A stretch of DNA of 33,585 nucleotides from the NCBI GenBank assembly GCA_035493895.1, contig DATJHM010000237.1:1-33585 (forward strand), read 5' to 3'. Shown piece by piece: positions 22,530-29,906 of this stretch. Source of the DNA: DATJHM01 sp035493895 (GTDB lineage: Bacteria > Chloroflexota > Ktedonobacteria > Ktedonobacterales > Ktedonobacteraceae). Made by a program: the position numbers and the translations under genes. The notes under the pieces are model-generated. The model had not been told where the DNA came from and searched no databases. It saw nothing but the letters and a program-made list of their open reading frames with translations. How positions within the stretch are numbered: the stretch's first letter is position 1; each line of letters starts with the position of its first letter.

Positions 22530-23323
22530 GAAATTCGGTTCCCTTTATTCCCTACCGTGGCAATCTCAGCCAATCGTTCCGGTTTTGTGAGCGTGATTTT
22601 CTTGCGTCCAAGCGCGATCGCCCCGGCCCCCTTCAGGTCGCGCAATGCCGCACTGACCGTTTCGCGGTAGACGCCCAGGCGTTCAGCAAGCTCTTCGTGG
22701 CTCAGACCTGCCACCTCTAGCGGTGATGCGACGTCCTCTCCTGGTTGCGCAAGCTCAAGCAGAAGCGCAGCAAGACGCGCGCCGGTACTTTTAAAGGCCG
22801 TATCGACAAGTTGCGTCTCCAGTTGCAGAAAGCGTTGACCGATGAGACGGAGCAGGGCGAGCGTCAGAAGAGCATGCTGTTGCAGCAAATGCTCAAGCTC
22901 ATTTTTGAGAATGACGTAGAGTTCGGATTCTGCCACGGCTTCCGCGAAACTATGGTGAGGGCCCTGACACAACAAAGGGAGTTCTCCGAAGCAAGCGCCC
23001 GCAGTAAGCGTTGCCGTAATGAGTTTACGGCCATCAGTCGAGAGATGATAGAGCTGGACGCAACCAGTATGTACAAAAAAGAGAGCACTGCCTGCCTCTC
23101 CGGGACGGTAGAGAATCCGCCCGGGAGGACAGGAGAGTCGGGTTACCGTGCGTTCCAGTTCATCGAGCTCTTGCACTGAGAGCAAGCGAAAAAAATCGTT
23201 CTGCGCAAAAAACGATCCTTTCTGCTTGATCGTTTCCTGCGTTGAACCTGTTTTGCTGGTTGATAGATGTTTCTCTGCCACAAATCTGTTCCTGTCCGGC
23301 AACGGGGCGTCTACAAGACACAT
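22526..23323 (-). CDS. Crp/Fnr-family transcriptional regulator
   Basis: The protein has up to 265 residues: an N-terminal cyclic-nucleotide-binding-type domain (FFRLLSVQELDELERTVTRL ... GRILYRPGEAGSALFFVHTG ... GACFGELPLL) and a C-terminal winged helix-turn-helix with LSHEELAERLGVYRETVSAALRD. No Fnr-type cysteine set is evident at the N-terminus. The effector is unknown. The ATG at 23323 has no ribosome binding site; a GTG at 23281 has AGGA 8 bases upstream and may be the real start, giving about 251 residues. It lies between the response regulator and the ABC ATPase, overlapping the latter by 4 bases, and so probably controls or responds with it. Confidence 0.88.
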   Translation of the reverse strand: MCLVDAPLPDRNRFVAEKHLSTSKTGSTQETIKQKGSFFAQNDFFRLLSVQELDELERTVTRLSCPPGRILYRPGEAGSALFFVHTGCVQLYHLSTDGRKLITATLTAGACFGELPLLCQGPHHSFAEAVAESELYVILKNELEHLLQQHALLTLALLRLIGQRFLQLETQLVDTAFKSTGARLAALLLELAQPGEDVASPLEVAGLSHEELAERLGVYRETVSAALRDLKGAGAIALGRKKITLTKPERLAEIATVGNKGNRIS

Positions 23324-23345
23324 TGTAGCACATAGAACAGAGCGT

Positions 23346-24149
23346 TTAACCGGGCATATTGGTCAGGTAGATGGCTTCAGTGCGGTTGCGAGCATGCAAT
23401 TTCTCGAAGATATTCTGGACATGTTTATGGACCGTCGATTCCGCAATACAAAGTTCGCCTGCGATCTCACGATTTTTGCGTCCCCGGCGCATCAGATCGA
23501 GAATTTCGCGTTCGCGCTCAGTCAGCGGGCGCGGAGTTTGTGGAGGAAGCGGGCTGCGGGATTCCGGGGGAAAGCCAGCCGCGGCGCGCGTGATCGAGCG
23601 GCGTGGGCGATAAGTCAGAGAAGGGATGCTTCTACGGTCGAAGTCGCCGCCGAGCGTGAAGCTACCCTCCAGCGGGAGATCCTGCCCGAGCGCCTCAGAG
23701 TGCCAGGTATAGGCATCCTGCGTTTGCCAGAGAACGCGCAGATGCGCGAGCACCTGGATCGCGAGCGAGCCGGGGATGCAGAGATCGTTGCGGGCAGCGC
23801 GTCTGACCGCTTCGATTAAAGCCTCTGGTTCAATATCTTTCGTGATGTAGCCGATAGCACCACGTTGCATCGCATAAAAAACATGTTGTTCATGATGGGA
23901 GGCCGTGAAAATAACGACGCGGGAGCGGGGAGAGCTTCCCAGAACGCGTTCAGTTGCCTCAAAGCCATCACAGCCAGGCATATCCAAATCCATCAAAATG
24001 ACGTCCGGTTGCGTTTCATGGGCCAGCGTTTCAGCCTCCAGGCCATTGCAAGCCTCAGCAACTACCGCCAGATCGCTTTCTTGTTCGATTACCTCGCGCA
24101 CAGCGCGCCTCATCAGAGAATGATCATCTACAATCATGACCTTGACCAT
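23346..24149 (-). CDS. NarL/LuxR-type response regulator with long linker
   Basis: The protein has about 267 residues. The receiver (1-120) has the acidic pair DD, phospho-acceptor D54 (ILMDLDMPG), T82 and K104 (GYITKD), all intact. The C-terminal LuxR domain has LTEREREILDLMRRGRKNRE and ESTVHKHVQNIFEKL. The linker between them is unusually long, about 80 residues, and rich in proline and arginine. The ATG at 24149 has GGAAG 6 bases upstream; the frame is open further but without a binding site. It heads a probable operon with the Crp/Fnr regulator and ABC ATPase. No histidine kinase is present nearby. Confidence 0.88.
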   Translation of the reverse strand: MVKVMIVDDHSLMRRAVREVIEQESDLAVVAEACNGLEAETLAHETQPDVILMDLDMPGCDGFEATERVLGSSPRSRVVIFTASHHEQHVFYAMQRGAIGYITKDIEPEALIEAVRRAARNDLCIPGSLAIQVLAHLRVLWQTQDAYTWHSEALGQDLPLEGSFTLGGDFDRRSIPSLTYRPRRSITRAAAGFPPESRSPLPPQTPRPLTEREREILDLMRRGRKNREIAGELCIAESTVHKHVQNIFEKLHARNRTEAIYLTNMPG

Positions 24150-24212
24150 ATCAACTTCCCTTTCTACGTCTGCAACCCCTAAAAGTATATAGGCCATACA
24201 ATACAATAGTAT

Positions 24213-24244
24213 TTCCTAATATGTATTATACGGCATATTAGGAA
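24213..24244. promoter_or_regulatory. Perfect inverted repeat flanking a -10 box
   Basis: TTCCTAATATG (24213-24223) and CATATTAGGAA (24234-24244) are perfect 11-base arms with a 10-base loop. On the minus strand the loop holds TATAAT (24225-24230), a good -10 box for the response regulator operon. No good -35 is present, so activation or blocking by a dimer is plausible. Confidence 0.55.
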
Positions 24245-24402
24245 TTTGTATGGAGAAACAGCACTGGATGTACTACTCGTATTTTCTGTATAGGTAGGAC
24301 TTTTGGCTAAGACGTGGCACGTGCGCGATAGTCCTGAGTGCAAGTATACTCGGAAGCGCGAGCCATTGAGCTTCAAGAGAGGAAAGATATAGCTACTATT
24401 TC

Positions 24403-24431
24403 TTGCGTCGAGACCACGTCTGTGCTATACT
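24403..24431 (+). promoter_or_regulatory. Promoter of rpsB
   Basis: -35 TTGCGT (24403-24408), 17-base spacer, -10 TATACT (24426-24431). Transcription would start near 24438. Confidence 0.7.
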
Positions 24432-24437
24432 TTGCAG

Positions 24438-24682
24438 GCAGCAGGAGGGCATTCCTGCTCTGTTGTGGTGCAGAGAATTGATGAGATACTCTGGCACCGT
24501 ATGAGCGAAAAGGGCTAGAAATAGAGCGTTTTTCAGTGGCTCATAAGTAACATACTTTAAGTACACACGTTCTCCGGACGGTGTCAACCCTGGGGTCCAC
24601 CACCTGTGATTTCCTGGTAAACGGTATCGCCTTGGGCCCTGACATCAATCAAAAGGAGAGCGGAGGATCAAGGGAGGTCCAT
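24438..24682 (+). promoter_or_regulatory. Long structured leader of rpsB
   Basis: The leader has stems AGCAGGA/TCCTGCT (24440-24459) and CTCTG/CAGAG (24458-24475), which share two bases and compete slightly, and ATGAGC/GCTCAT (24501-24544). Autogenous control by S2 through such leaders is known in other bacteria; here it is inferred from position only. Confidence 0.4.
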
Positions 24683-25570
24683 TTGGCTAATATCATTTCG
24701 ATGAAGCAATTGTTAGAGGCTGGCGTGCACTTTGGACACCAGACACGCCGCTGGAACCCGAAGATGCAGCAATTCATTTTTATGGATCGCAATGGGATTC
24801 ATATTATTGACTTGCAGCAGACTGTCACACGCCTGAACGAGGCCTATAAATTCGTAGAACAGTTGACCTCTGAAGGTGGCACGATCCTGTTTGTGGGCAC
24901 CAAGAAGCAGGCCCAGGAGGCCGTAGCTGAAGAGGCCAAGCGTTGTGGAATGTACTATGTCAACCAGCGTTGGCTGGGTGGCATGCTCACCAACTTCCAG
25001 ACCATTCAATCGCGCATTCGTTATCTGCGTGACCTGGAAGCGCGCCGTGACCGTGGCGATTTCGAGCGCCTGCCCAAGAAAGAAGTCCAGCGATTGCAGG
25101 ACGATATGACGCGTCTGGAGCGTATTCTGGGCGGAATAAAAGACATGCGTCGTTTGCCAAGTGCCATCTTTATTATTGATACACGCAAAGAGCGTACCGC
25201 AGTCTTAGAGGCCATGCGCCTGGAGATTCCGATCATCGCATTGGCCGATACCAACTGCGATCCTGACGAGATGGATTATCCCATTCCCGCGAATGACGAC
25301 GCCATTCGCGCCGTGCGCTTGCTTTGTGCGAAGATTGCTGATGCAGCAGTAGAGGGACGTCGCCAGCTGGAGGCCCAGCAGAAGGACGCAGAGCAGCCAG
25401 CGGAGAGTGAGATTGTCGAGGCTGGTGAAGCGCTGGCAGAGGCAGTCCAGGAAGCACCGGCAGCGGCAGAGGCAGCAGCTCCCGAGGCGGTCGCAGTCGC
25501 GCAGGAAAGTGCGCCTGAGGCACCTGCGGCAGCGGCAGAGCCAGAGCTGGTCGGGAATGAGTCGCTCTAA
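24683..25570 (+). CDS. rpsB: 30S ribosomal protein S2 with C-terminal extension
   Basis: S2 is a structural protein of the small ribosomal subunit. The protein has about 295 residues against a typical 230-260. The core is standard: LLEAGVHFGHQTRRWNPKM, GTKKQAQEAVAEEAKRCG, NQRWLGGMLTNF and the DTNCDPD segment. The last 60 residues are an extension rich in alanine, glutamate and proline. The TTG at 24683 is the start because GGGAGG lies 5 bases before it and it gives the usual opening ANIISMKQLLEAG; the frame is open upstream but inside the leader. It heads the housekeeping cluster. Confidence 0.96.
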   Translation: MANIISMKQLLEAGVHFGHQTRRWNPKMQQFIFMDRNGIHIIDLQQTVTRLNEAYKFVEQLTSEGGTILFVGTKKQAQEAVAEEAKRCGMYYVNQRWLGGMLTNFQTIQSRIRYLRDLEARRDRGDFERLPKKEVQRLQDDMTRLERILGGIKDMRRLPSAIFIIDTRKERTAVLEAMRLEIPIIALADTNCDPDEMDYPIPANDDAIRAVRLLCAKIADAAVEGRRQLEAQQKDAEQPAESEIVEAGEALAEAVQEAPAAAEAAAPEAVAVAQESAPEAPAAAAEPELVGNESL

Positions 25571-25610
25571 GCGATTGAGAGAAACGTACCGAGATCGAAA
25601 GAAGAGTACC

Positions 25611-25649
25611 AGCGGGAGGTTAAGAGGCATGCGCCTCCTGCCTCCCGCT
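25611..25649 (+). terminator. Strong hairpin between rpsB and tsf
   Basis: AGCGGGAGG (25611-25619) pairs with CCTCCCGCT (25641-25649); inside it GAGGC (25624-25628) pairs with GCCTC (25633-25637). T-rich sequence follows. It is a terminator or attenuator that may let tsf be expressed apart from rpsB. Confidence 0.65.
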
Positions 25650-25747
25650 TCTTCCTGTCAACTTTCTTTTTGCAGTACGGGGCTACTGCACACGGTGACA
25701 CTTGCTACTGAATACATATTTGTCAAGCACTCAGAACCAAAAAAGAT

Positions 25748-25788
25748 GGACAGCGGTCGTTGTGCTGTCCCGCTGGTCTGAGTATGAT
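25748..25788 (+). promoter_or_regulatory. tsf promoter with overlapping dyad
   Basis: -35 TTGTGC (25760-25765), 17-base spacer, -10 TATGAT (25783-25788). The dyad GGACAGC (25748-25754) / GCTGTCC (25764-25770) overlaps the -35 box. Transcription would start near 25795, about 23 bases before the tsf ATG. Confidence 0.55.
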
Positions 25789-25817
25789 ACACAACAAGAT
25801 CGAGGAGAAATCACGTT

Positions 25818-26414
25818 ATGAACTACGCTGCGACGGATGTCAAAAAGCTGCGTGAGGAGACGGGCGCAACTTTTGTGGATTGTAAAAATGCCTTAACCGA
25901 GGCAAAGAGCTGGGATGATGCGGTGAAGATCCTTGAGGCTCGCAGTAGCCGCAAGGCCGAGAAAGTGTCAAGCGCTGGTCGTGAGACCAAAGAGGGTGGC
26001 GTTTTCTCCTATGTTCACCATAACAACAGCGTAGGAGTTCTACTCGAACTCAATTGTAGTACAGACTTTGTAGCGCGCAGTGAGAGCTTCCGCAACCTGG
26101 CAAGTGAGCTGGCATTGCAAATTACCGGTGTTGCTCCGAAGTATGTGAGCTATGAAGATGTCCCTGCCGAGATCATCGAGGCCGCACGCCAGAAGATCCT
26201 GGAAGATCCTTCCCTGGCGCGTGTGCCAGCCGACAAGCGTGAGACCGTGATCGAAGGCAAATTGAAGAAGATATTGAGCGAGCAGGTGCTATTGATGCAG
26301 CCCTGGGTGAAAGACGAGGCCGTCCTGGTAGGAGATCTGGTGCGCAAAGTGATTGCTGATACAGGAGAGAACATTGTTATTCGCCGTTTCAGCCGCTTTG
26401 CCCTGGGTGAGTAG
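25818..26414 (+). CDS. tsf: Elongation factor Ts (short form)
   Basis: EF-Ts recharges EF-Tu by exchanging GDP for GTP. The protein has 198 residues, matching the short form found in Thermus and Chloroflexota rather than the 280-residue E. coli form. The N-terminal UBA-like segment VKKLREETGATFVDCKNAL carries the family motif with ATFVDC in place of the usual AGMMDC. The core has HHNNSVGVLLELNCSTDFVA and ends WVKDEAVLVGDLV. GAGGAG precedes the ATG. It follows rpsB after a hairpin and its own promoter. Confidence 0.95.
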   Translation: MNYAATDVKKLREETGATFVDCKNALTEAKSWDDAVKILEARSSRKAEKVSSAGRETKEGGVFSYVHHNNSVGVLLELNCSTDFVARSESFRNLASELALQITGVAPKYVSYEDVPAEIIEAARQKILEDPSLARVPADKRETVIEGKLKKILSEQVLLMQPWVKDEAVLVGDLVRKVIADTGENIVIRRFSRFALGE

Positions 26415-26546
26415 AATGCAGTCTGCTTCCCCAGAGTATCGTACGAGAATGCTCTGCCTTCCACCTGATGGGAAGCGTGGGGAGGTTGTTCCAGGTGCGT
26501 GCGTAGAATATCGTTCTGGAGTTGCGCGCCGGGTAGGAGGTTTCGT

Positions 26547-27272
26547 ATGGCAGCCGAACTAAAATATCACCGGGTCCTGCTCAAGCTCAGTGGAGAAGCG
26601 TTGGGTCCGCAAGGCTTTGGCATCGACGCACCGACTGTGCGTCGCATTGCCGAAGAGGTCAAGCGGATACACGATTTAGGCATAGAAGTCGCAATGGTCA
26701 TCGGTGGAGGGAATATGTGGCGTGGGGCAGATGCCGCCGCGACCGGCATAGATCGCGCCACCGCTGACTATGTGGGCATGCTGGCAACCGTGATGAACTC
26801 ACTGGTCATGCAGGATGCGATGGAGAAGCTCGGTATGGTCACTCGTGTCCAGACCGCGATTGAAATGCCACCAGTGGCCGAGCCATTTATCCGCCGTCGA
26901 GCGGTGCGTCACCTGGAATTGGGGCGTGTCGTGATCCTGGCGGCGGGCAGTGGAAATCCCTTTTTTACAACCGATACTGCGGCAGCCCTACGCGCGGTTG
27001 AATTGAACGCGCAGATCCTACTCAAAGCAACCAAGGTGGACGGTATCTACGACGAAGATCCGATGCGCAACCCCCATGCACGAAAGTTTGCTGAAATCAG
27101 CTATATGCAGGCGTTGAACATGGGATTGAAAGTAATGGATAGTACGGCTCTCTCATTGTGTAAAGACAACCACATGCCCATCATCGTGTTTAATCTTCAC
27201 CAGGAAGGGGCATTGGAGTCGATTATGCGTGGAGAGAAGTGTGGTACACTCGTGACAGATGATGCTAACTAG
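26547..27272 (+). CDS. pyrH: Uridylate kinase
   Basis: UMP kinase converts UMP to UDP, feeding RNA, DNA and cell-wall sugar nucleotides. The protein has 241 residues of the amino-acid-kinase fold: VLLKLSGEALG, AMVIGGGNMWRG, RATADYVGMLATVMNSL and NPFFTTDTAAALRA are all typical. The ATG at 26547 has AGGAGG 6 bases upstream; a frame open from 26499 has no such site. It is a usual neighbour of tsf and frr. The 130-base gap after tsf shows no clear terminator. Confidence 0.97.
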   Translation: MAAELKYHRVLLKLSGEALGPQGFGIDAPTVRRIAEEVKRIHDLGIEVAMVIGGGNMWRGADAAATGIDRATADYVGMLATVMNSLVMQDAMEKLGMVTRVQTAIEMPPVAEPFIRRRAVRHLELGRVVILAAGSGNPFFTTDTAAALRAVELNAQILLKATKVDGIYDEDPMRNPHARKFAEISYMQALNMGLKVMDSTALSLCKDNHMPIIVFNLHQEGALESIMRGEKCGTLVTDDAN

Positions 27273-27364
27273 CATATCCATTTGCAAAATACGCTGTTCA
27301 GGTACCGTTTCATCTCAGCCTGCCTGGGGTGAAGCACATCAGCCATAGAAAAGGGAGTTATGCG

Positions 27365-27922
27365 ATGACAGCAGATTTATTCACTGACGCAGAGAGGCGT
27401 ATGCAAAAAGCAATTGACGCTTTAAAACAGGACCTCAGCGCCCTTCGTACCGGTAGGGCCAGCGCAGGTCTTCTTGAGCGCATCTCTGTCGATTATTACG
27501 GCACGCCAACGCCAATCAATCAGGTTGCGTCAATATCTGTTCCCGAGGCCCGTCTTCTGGTGATTCAGCCCTGGGATAAGAAATTGCTTGCCGATATTGA
27601 GAAGGCTATACAGAAGTCGGATCTGGGGATCAACCCCAATAACGATGGGCAGGTCATTCGTCTGAACGTCCCGCCAATGAATGAAGAGCGTCGTCGTGAT
27701 CTGGTGAAGTCTTTGCATAAAAAATTAGACGAGCACAAAGTTGCCGTGCGGAACGTGCGGCGGGATGTGCAAGATAAGCTACGTGACCGTGAGAAAAAGA
27801 AGGAAGTTTCTGAGGACGAGCTGAAGCGTAGCACGGAAAGGCTACAGAAGCTCACCGACCGTTTCATCGAAGAGATGGAGAAGGTCGGGAAATCTAAAGA
27901 ACTGGAGATTCTGGAGGTCTAA
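27365..27922 (+). CDS. frr: Ribosome recycling factor
   Basis: RRF splits post-termination ribosomes together with EF-G. The protein has 185 residues, exactly the family norm. It has ALRTGRASAGLLERISVDYY, the conserved RLLVIQPWDK strand and RRDLVKSLHKKLDEHKVAVR of the long helical bundle. The ATG at 27365 follows AGGGAG; an earlier frame start at 27329 has no site. Only one base separates its stop from the uppS start codon, so both are probably translated from one message. Confidence 0.97.
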   Translation: MTADLFTDAERRMQKAIDALKQDLSALRTGRASAGLLERISVDYYGTPTPINQVASISVPEARLLVIQPWDKKLLADIEKAIQKSDLGINPNNDGQVIRLNVPPMNEERRRDLVKSLHKKLDEHKVAVRNVRRDVQDKLRDREKKKEVSEDELKRSTERLQKLTDRFIEEMEKVGKSKELEILEV

Positions 27923-27923
27923 T

Positions 27924-28715
27924 TTGGCCAAGATGCAAGATCTCTTTTCTGCCCAGAAGGGCAAAGAGAGCACTTCAGTGCAGCCACAAGTCGCAACACC
28001 TGAGCAACAACGTAGCCCGGTTCGTCACATTGCCATCATCATGGATGGCAATGGACGTTGGGCATCCAAACGCCACCTGCCACGTCTTGCAGGGCATAAA
28101 GCAGGCGTGAATGCGTTACGTCGCATCGTGGAGGCGGCGGCAGATGAAAATATTGACATGATCAGTGTGTATGCATTTTCTACCGAAAACTGGGGGCGTC
28201 CGCGCGCAGAGGTTGACGGGTTGATGCGTCTGTTCTGGGAAACGATACGCTCAGATCTGGAGAAGTTACATCGCGATGGTGTGCGCCTGCGCCATCTTGG
28301 TCGCTTATATGATCTCTCCCCTGATATCCAGAAGGCGGTACGTGACTCAATGGATATGACCTGCAATAATACACGTATTGGCCTGAATGTGTGCTTTAAC
28401 TATGGTGGTCGGGCAGAACTGGTGGATGCTGTACGCCAGATTATTGCCGATGGGAAGTGTGTTGACGCAATTACTGAAGAATTGATTGGCTCCTATTTGT
28501 ATACTCGTGATCTGCCCGATCCGGATATGGTCATTCGCACGGCGGGCGAAATGCGTGTCAGTAATTTCTTACTCTGGCAGTCTGCCTATAGCGAGTACTA
28601 TGCCACCCCCACGCTCTGGCCGGATTTCGGGCGTGATGATCTCCTGGCAGCACTGAATAGTTATCATCAGCGTCAACGGCGCTTTGGCAAGGTGTCTATT
28701 TCTCCTACATCGTAA
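27924..28715 (+). CDS. uppS: Polyprenyl diphosphate synthase (undecaprenyl-PP synthase)
   Basis: This cis-prenyltransferase extends farnesyl-PP with isopentenyl-PP to make the C55 carrier for cell-wall and surface polymers. The protein has 263 residues. It has HIAIIMDGNGRWA (catalytic aspartate), GHKAGVNALRRIVEAA, YAFSTENWGRP and RTAGEMRVSNFLLWQ, the last with alanine where RTGGE is usual. The TTG start at 27924 has GGAGG about 7 bases upstream in the end of frr. The N-terminal 35 residues are a low-similarity extension. The product builds on IPP from the MEP genes of this window. Confidence 0.95.
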   Translation: MAKMQDLFSAQKGKESTSVQPQVATPEQQRSPVRHIAIIMDGNGRWASKRHLPRLAGHKAGVNALRRIVEAAADENIDMISVYAFSTENWGRPRAEVDGLMRLFWETIRSDLEKLHRDGVRLRHLGRLYDLSPDIQKAVRDSMDMTCNNTRIGLNVCFNYGGRAELVDAVRQIIADGKCVDAITEELIGSYLYTRDLPDPDMVIRTAGEMRVSNFLLWQSAYSEYYATPTLWPDFGRDDLLAALNSYHQRQRRFGKVSISPTS

Positions 28716-28753
28716 CTTCCATGGGATATAATACGTATCAGAGGGCAAGTAGA

Positions 28754-28774
28754 GGGCGGTTCAAGTAACCGCCC
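28754..28774 (+). terminator. Hairpin between uppS and cdsA
   Basis: GGGCGGTT (28754-28761) and AACCGCCC (28767-28774) form a perfect 8-base stem with a 5-base loop; no T-run follows. A perfect TATAAT (28727-28732) lies just upstream but without a fitting -35. It may attenuate or stabilise the message. Confidence 0.45.
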
Positions 28775-28823
28775 ATTACGCCTGAGAACGAGGAAGATAC
28801 AACACAAAAAACGAGTAGAGGAA

Positions 28824-29750
28824 GTGAATCGCTTGCAAGGAGCCGGTGAAGATTTACAAGCGGGCGTCCCTGAGGATCAGGGCGCCGGAAAGCGGAGCCA
28901 TTCGGTTGCTCAACGCTGGTTGACCGCACTGGTCGCCATACCTATTGTTCTGCTTTTCGTCTGGTTCGGCGGCTGGCCAGCATTCGCAGCGACATTGCTG
29001 GTGTTGATACTCTGCACGATCGAACTACACAATATGTTGCTCCATGCTGGTTACCATCCTTTTATCTGGGTAAGTCTTGCTCTGGGTGCCCTGTTTCTGG
29101 TCGCGGCAATGATCCCGGCATACAGTCTTGCGCTGCTAGAGTGGGGTTTTGGCGCTACGTTAGTGATCTCTTTTCTCTGCTTGCTGGCACGTAAGCAGCT
29201 GGAGGGGGCGCTGGTGGATTGGGCTTTGACGCTGGCAATCCCTCTGTACGTTGGCTGGTCGACAAGTTGTTTTCTGCTCTTGCGAGGATATACGCCTGGT
29301 ACGCTTGCGTTTGGGCCGCATTTCGTGCTGACCGTGCCCGCGGGGGGCTGGTGGCTCCTCTTTGTCATGCTGGGGGTCTGGGGATGTGACAGTGCGGCCT
29401 TTTTTGTCGGGCGCTACTTTGGGCGACATAAGATGTCTCCCCGGATCAGCCCGGGTAAAACCTGGGAAGGATTTGCCGGGGGCATGTTTCTGGCGGTGAT
29501 CGCGGCTCTGGTCCTGACGGTGGTGCCATTGGGCGTTCCCTGGTACATCGCAATTTGTTTTGGCCTCTTGTTGGGAGTTGCCGCGGTGCTGGGCGATCTT
29601 GCAGAGTCTCTCATAAAACGTCAAACAAATGTCAAAGATAGCGGACAATTGATGCCCGGCCATGGCGGTATGCTGGATCGTGTGGATAGCTTGCTCTTTG
29701 CCGTGATGATAGTGTATGCCTGTTCGCAGGTATTGCCGTTTATCAGGTAG
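28824..29750 (+). CDS. cdsA: Phosphatidate cytidylyltransferase
   Basis: CdsA makes CDP-diacylglycerol from phosphatidic acid and CTP in the membrane, the branch point of phospholipid synthesis. The protein has about 308 residues with a soluble head of about 30 residues and some eight membrane helices. The C-terminal family signature is fully present: SLIKRQTNVKDSGQLMPGHG followed by GMLDRVDS. The GTG at 28824 is very close to AGAGGAA (spacing about 2), so the in-frame TTG at 28833 is an alternative. It follows uppS after a small hairpin. Confidence 0.94.
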   Translation: MNRLQGAGEDLQAGVPEDQGAGKRSHSVAQRWLTALVAIPIVLLFVWFGGWPAFAATLLVLILCTIELHNMLLHAGYHPFIWVSLALGALFLVAAMIPAYSLALLEWGFGATLVISFLCLLARKQLEGALVDWALTLAIPLYVGWSTSCFLLLRGYTPGTLAFGPHFVLTVPAGGWWLLFVMLGVWGCDSAAFFVGRYFGRHKMSPRISPGKTWEGFAGGMFLAVIAALVLTVVPLGVPWYIAICFGLLLGVAAVLGDLAESLIKRQTNVKDSGQLMPGHGGMLDRVDSLLFAVMIVYACSQVLPFIR

Positions 29751-29760
29751 CGTAGCTATC

Positions 29761-29831
29761 TGCTGCCATGGCCGGGGTTGAGCCTCACAGGCCGGTTGCT
29801 GACCTGTTTTCTGGCAGCACTATGTTATAAT
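29761..29831 (+). promoter_or_regulatory. Possible dxr promoter and upstream inverted repeat
   Basis: TGT-TATAAT (29823-29831) is an extended -10 box without a good -35. Upstream, TGCTGCCA (29761-29768) and TGGCAGCA (29812-29819) form inverted arms 43 bases apart, possibly the cdsA terminator or an operator. Confidence 0.4.
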
Positions 29832-29906
29832 TTGAAGGAAAGAGTGAAAGAATACTTCACTTGCATAGAGATAGGCAGAGTTCCTTCTGCTTAAGGTTTG
29901 AGATCC

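Larger units (their letters stand above)
24150..24682. other. Divergent control region between the response regulator and rpsB
   Basis: The left half carries the dyad around a -10 box for the response regulator operon. The right half carries the rpsB promoter and an rpsB leader of about 245 bases. No protein gene is supported here. Confidence 0.55.

Noticed and set aside
28727..28732. Perfect TATAAT after uppS considered as a cdsA promoter.
   Set aside because: No acceptable -35 lies 15-19 bases upstream and there is no TGn extension.
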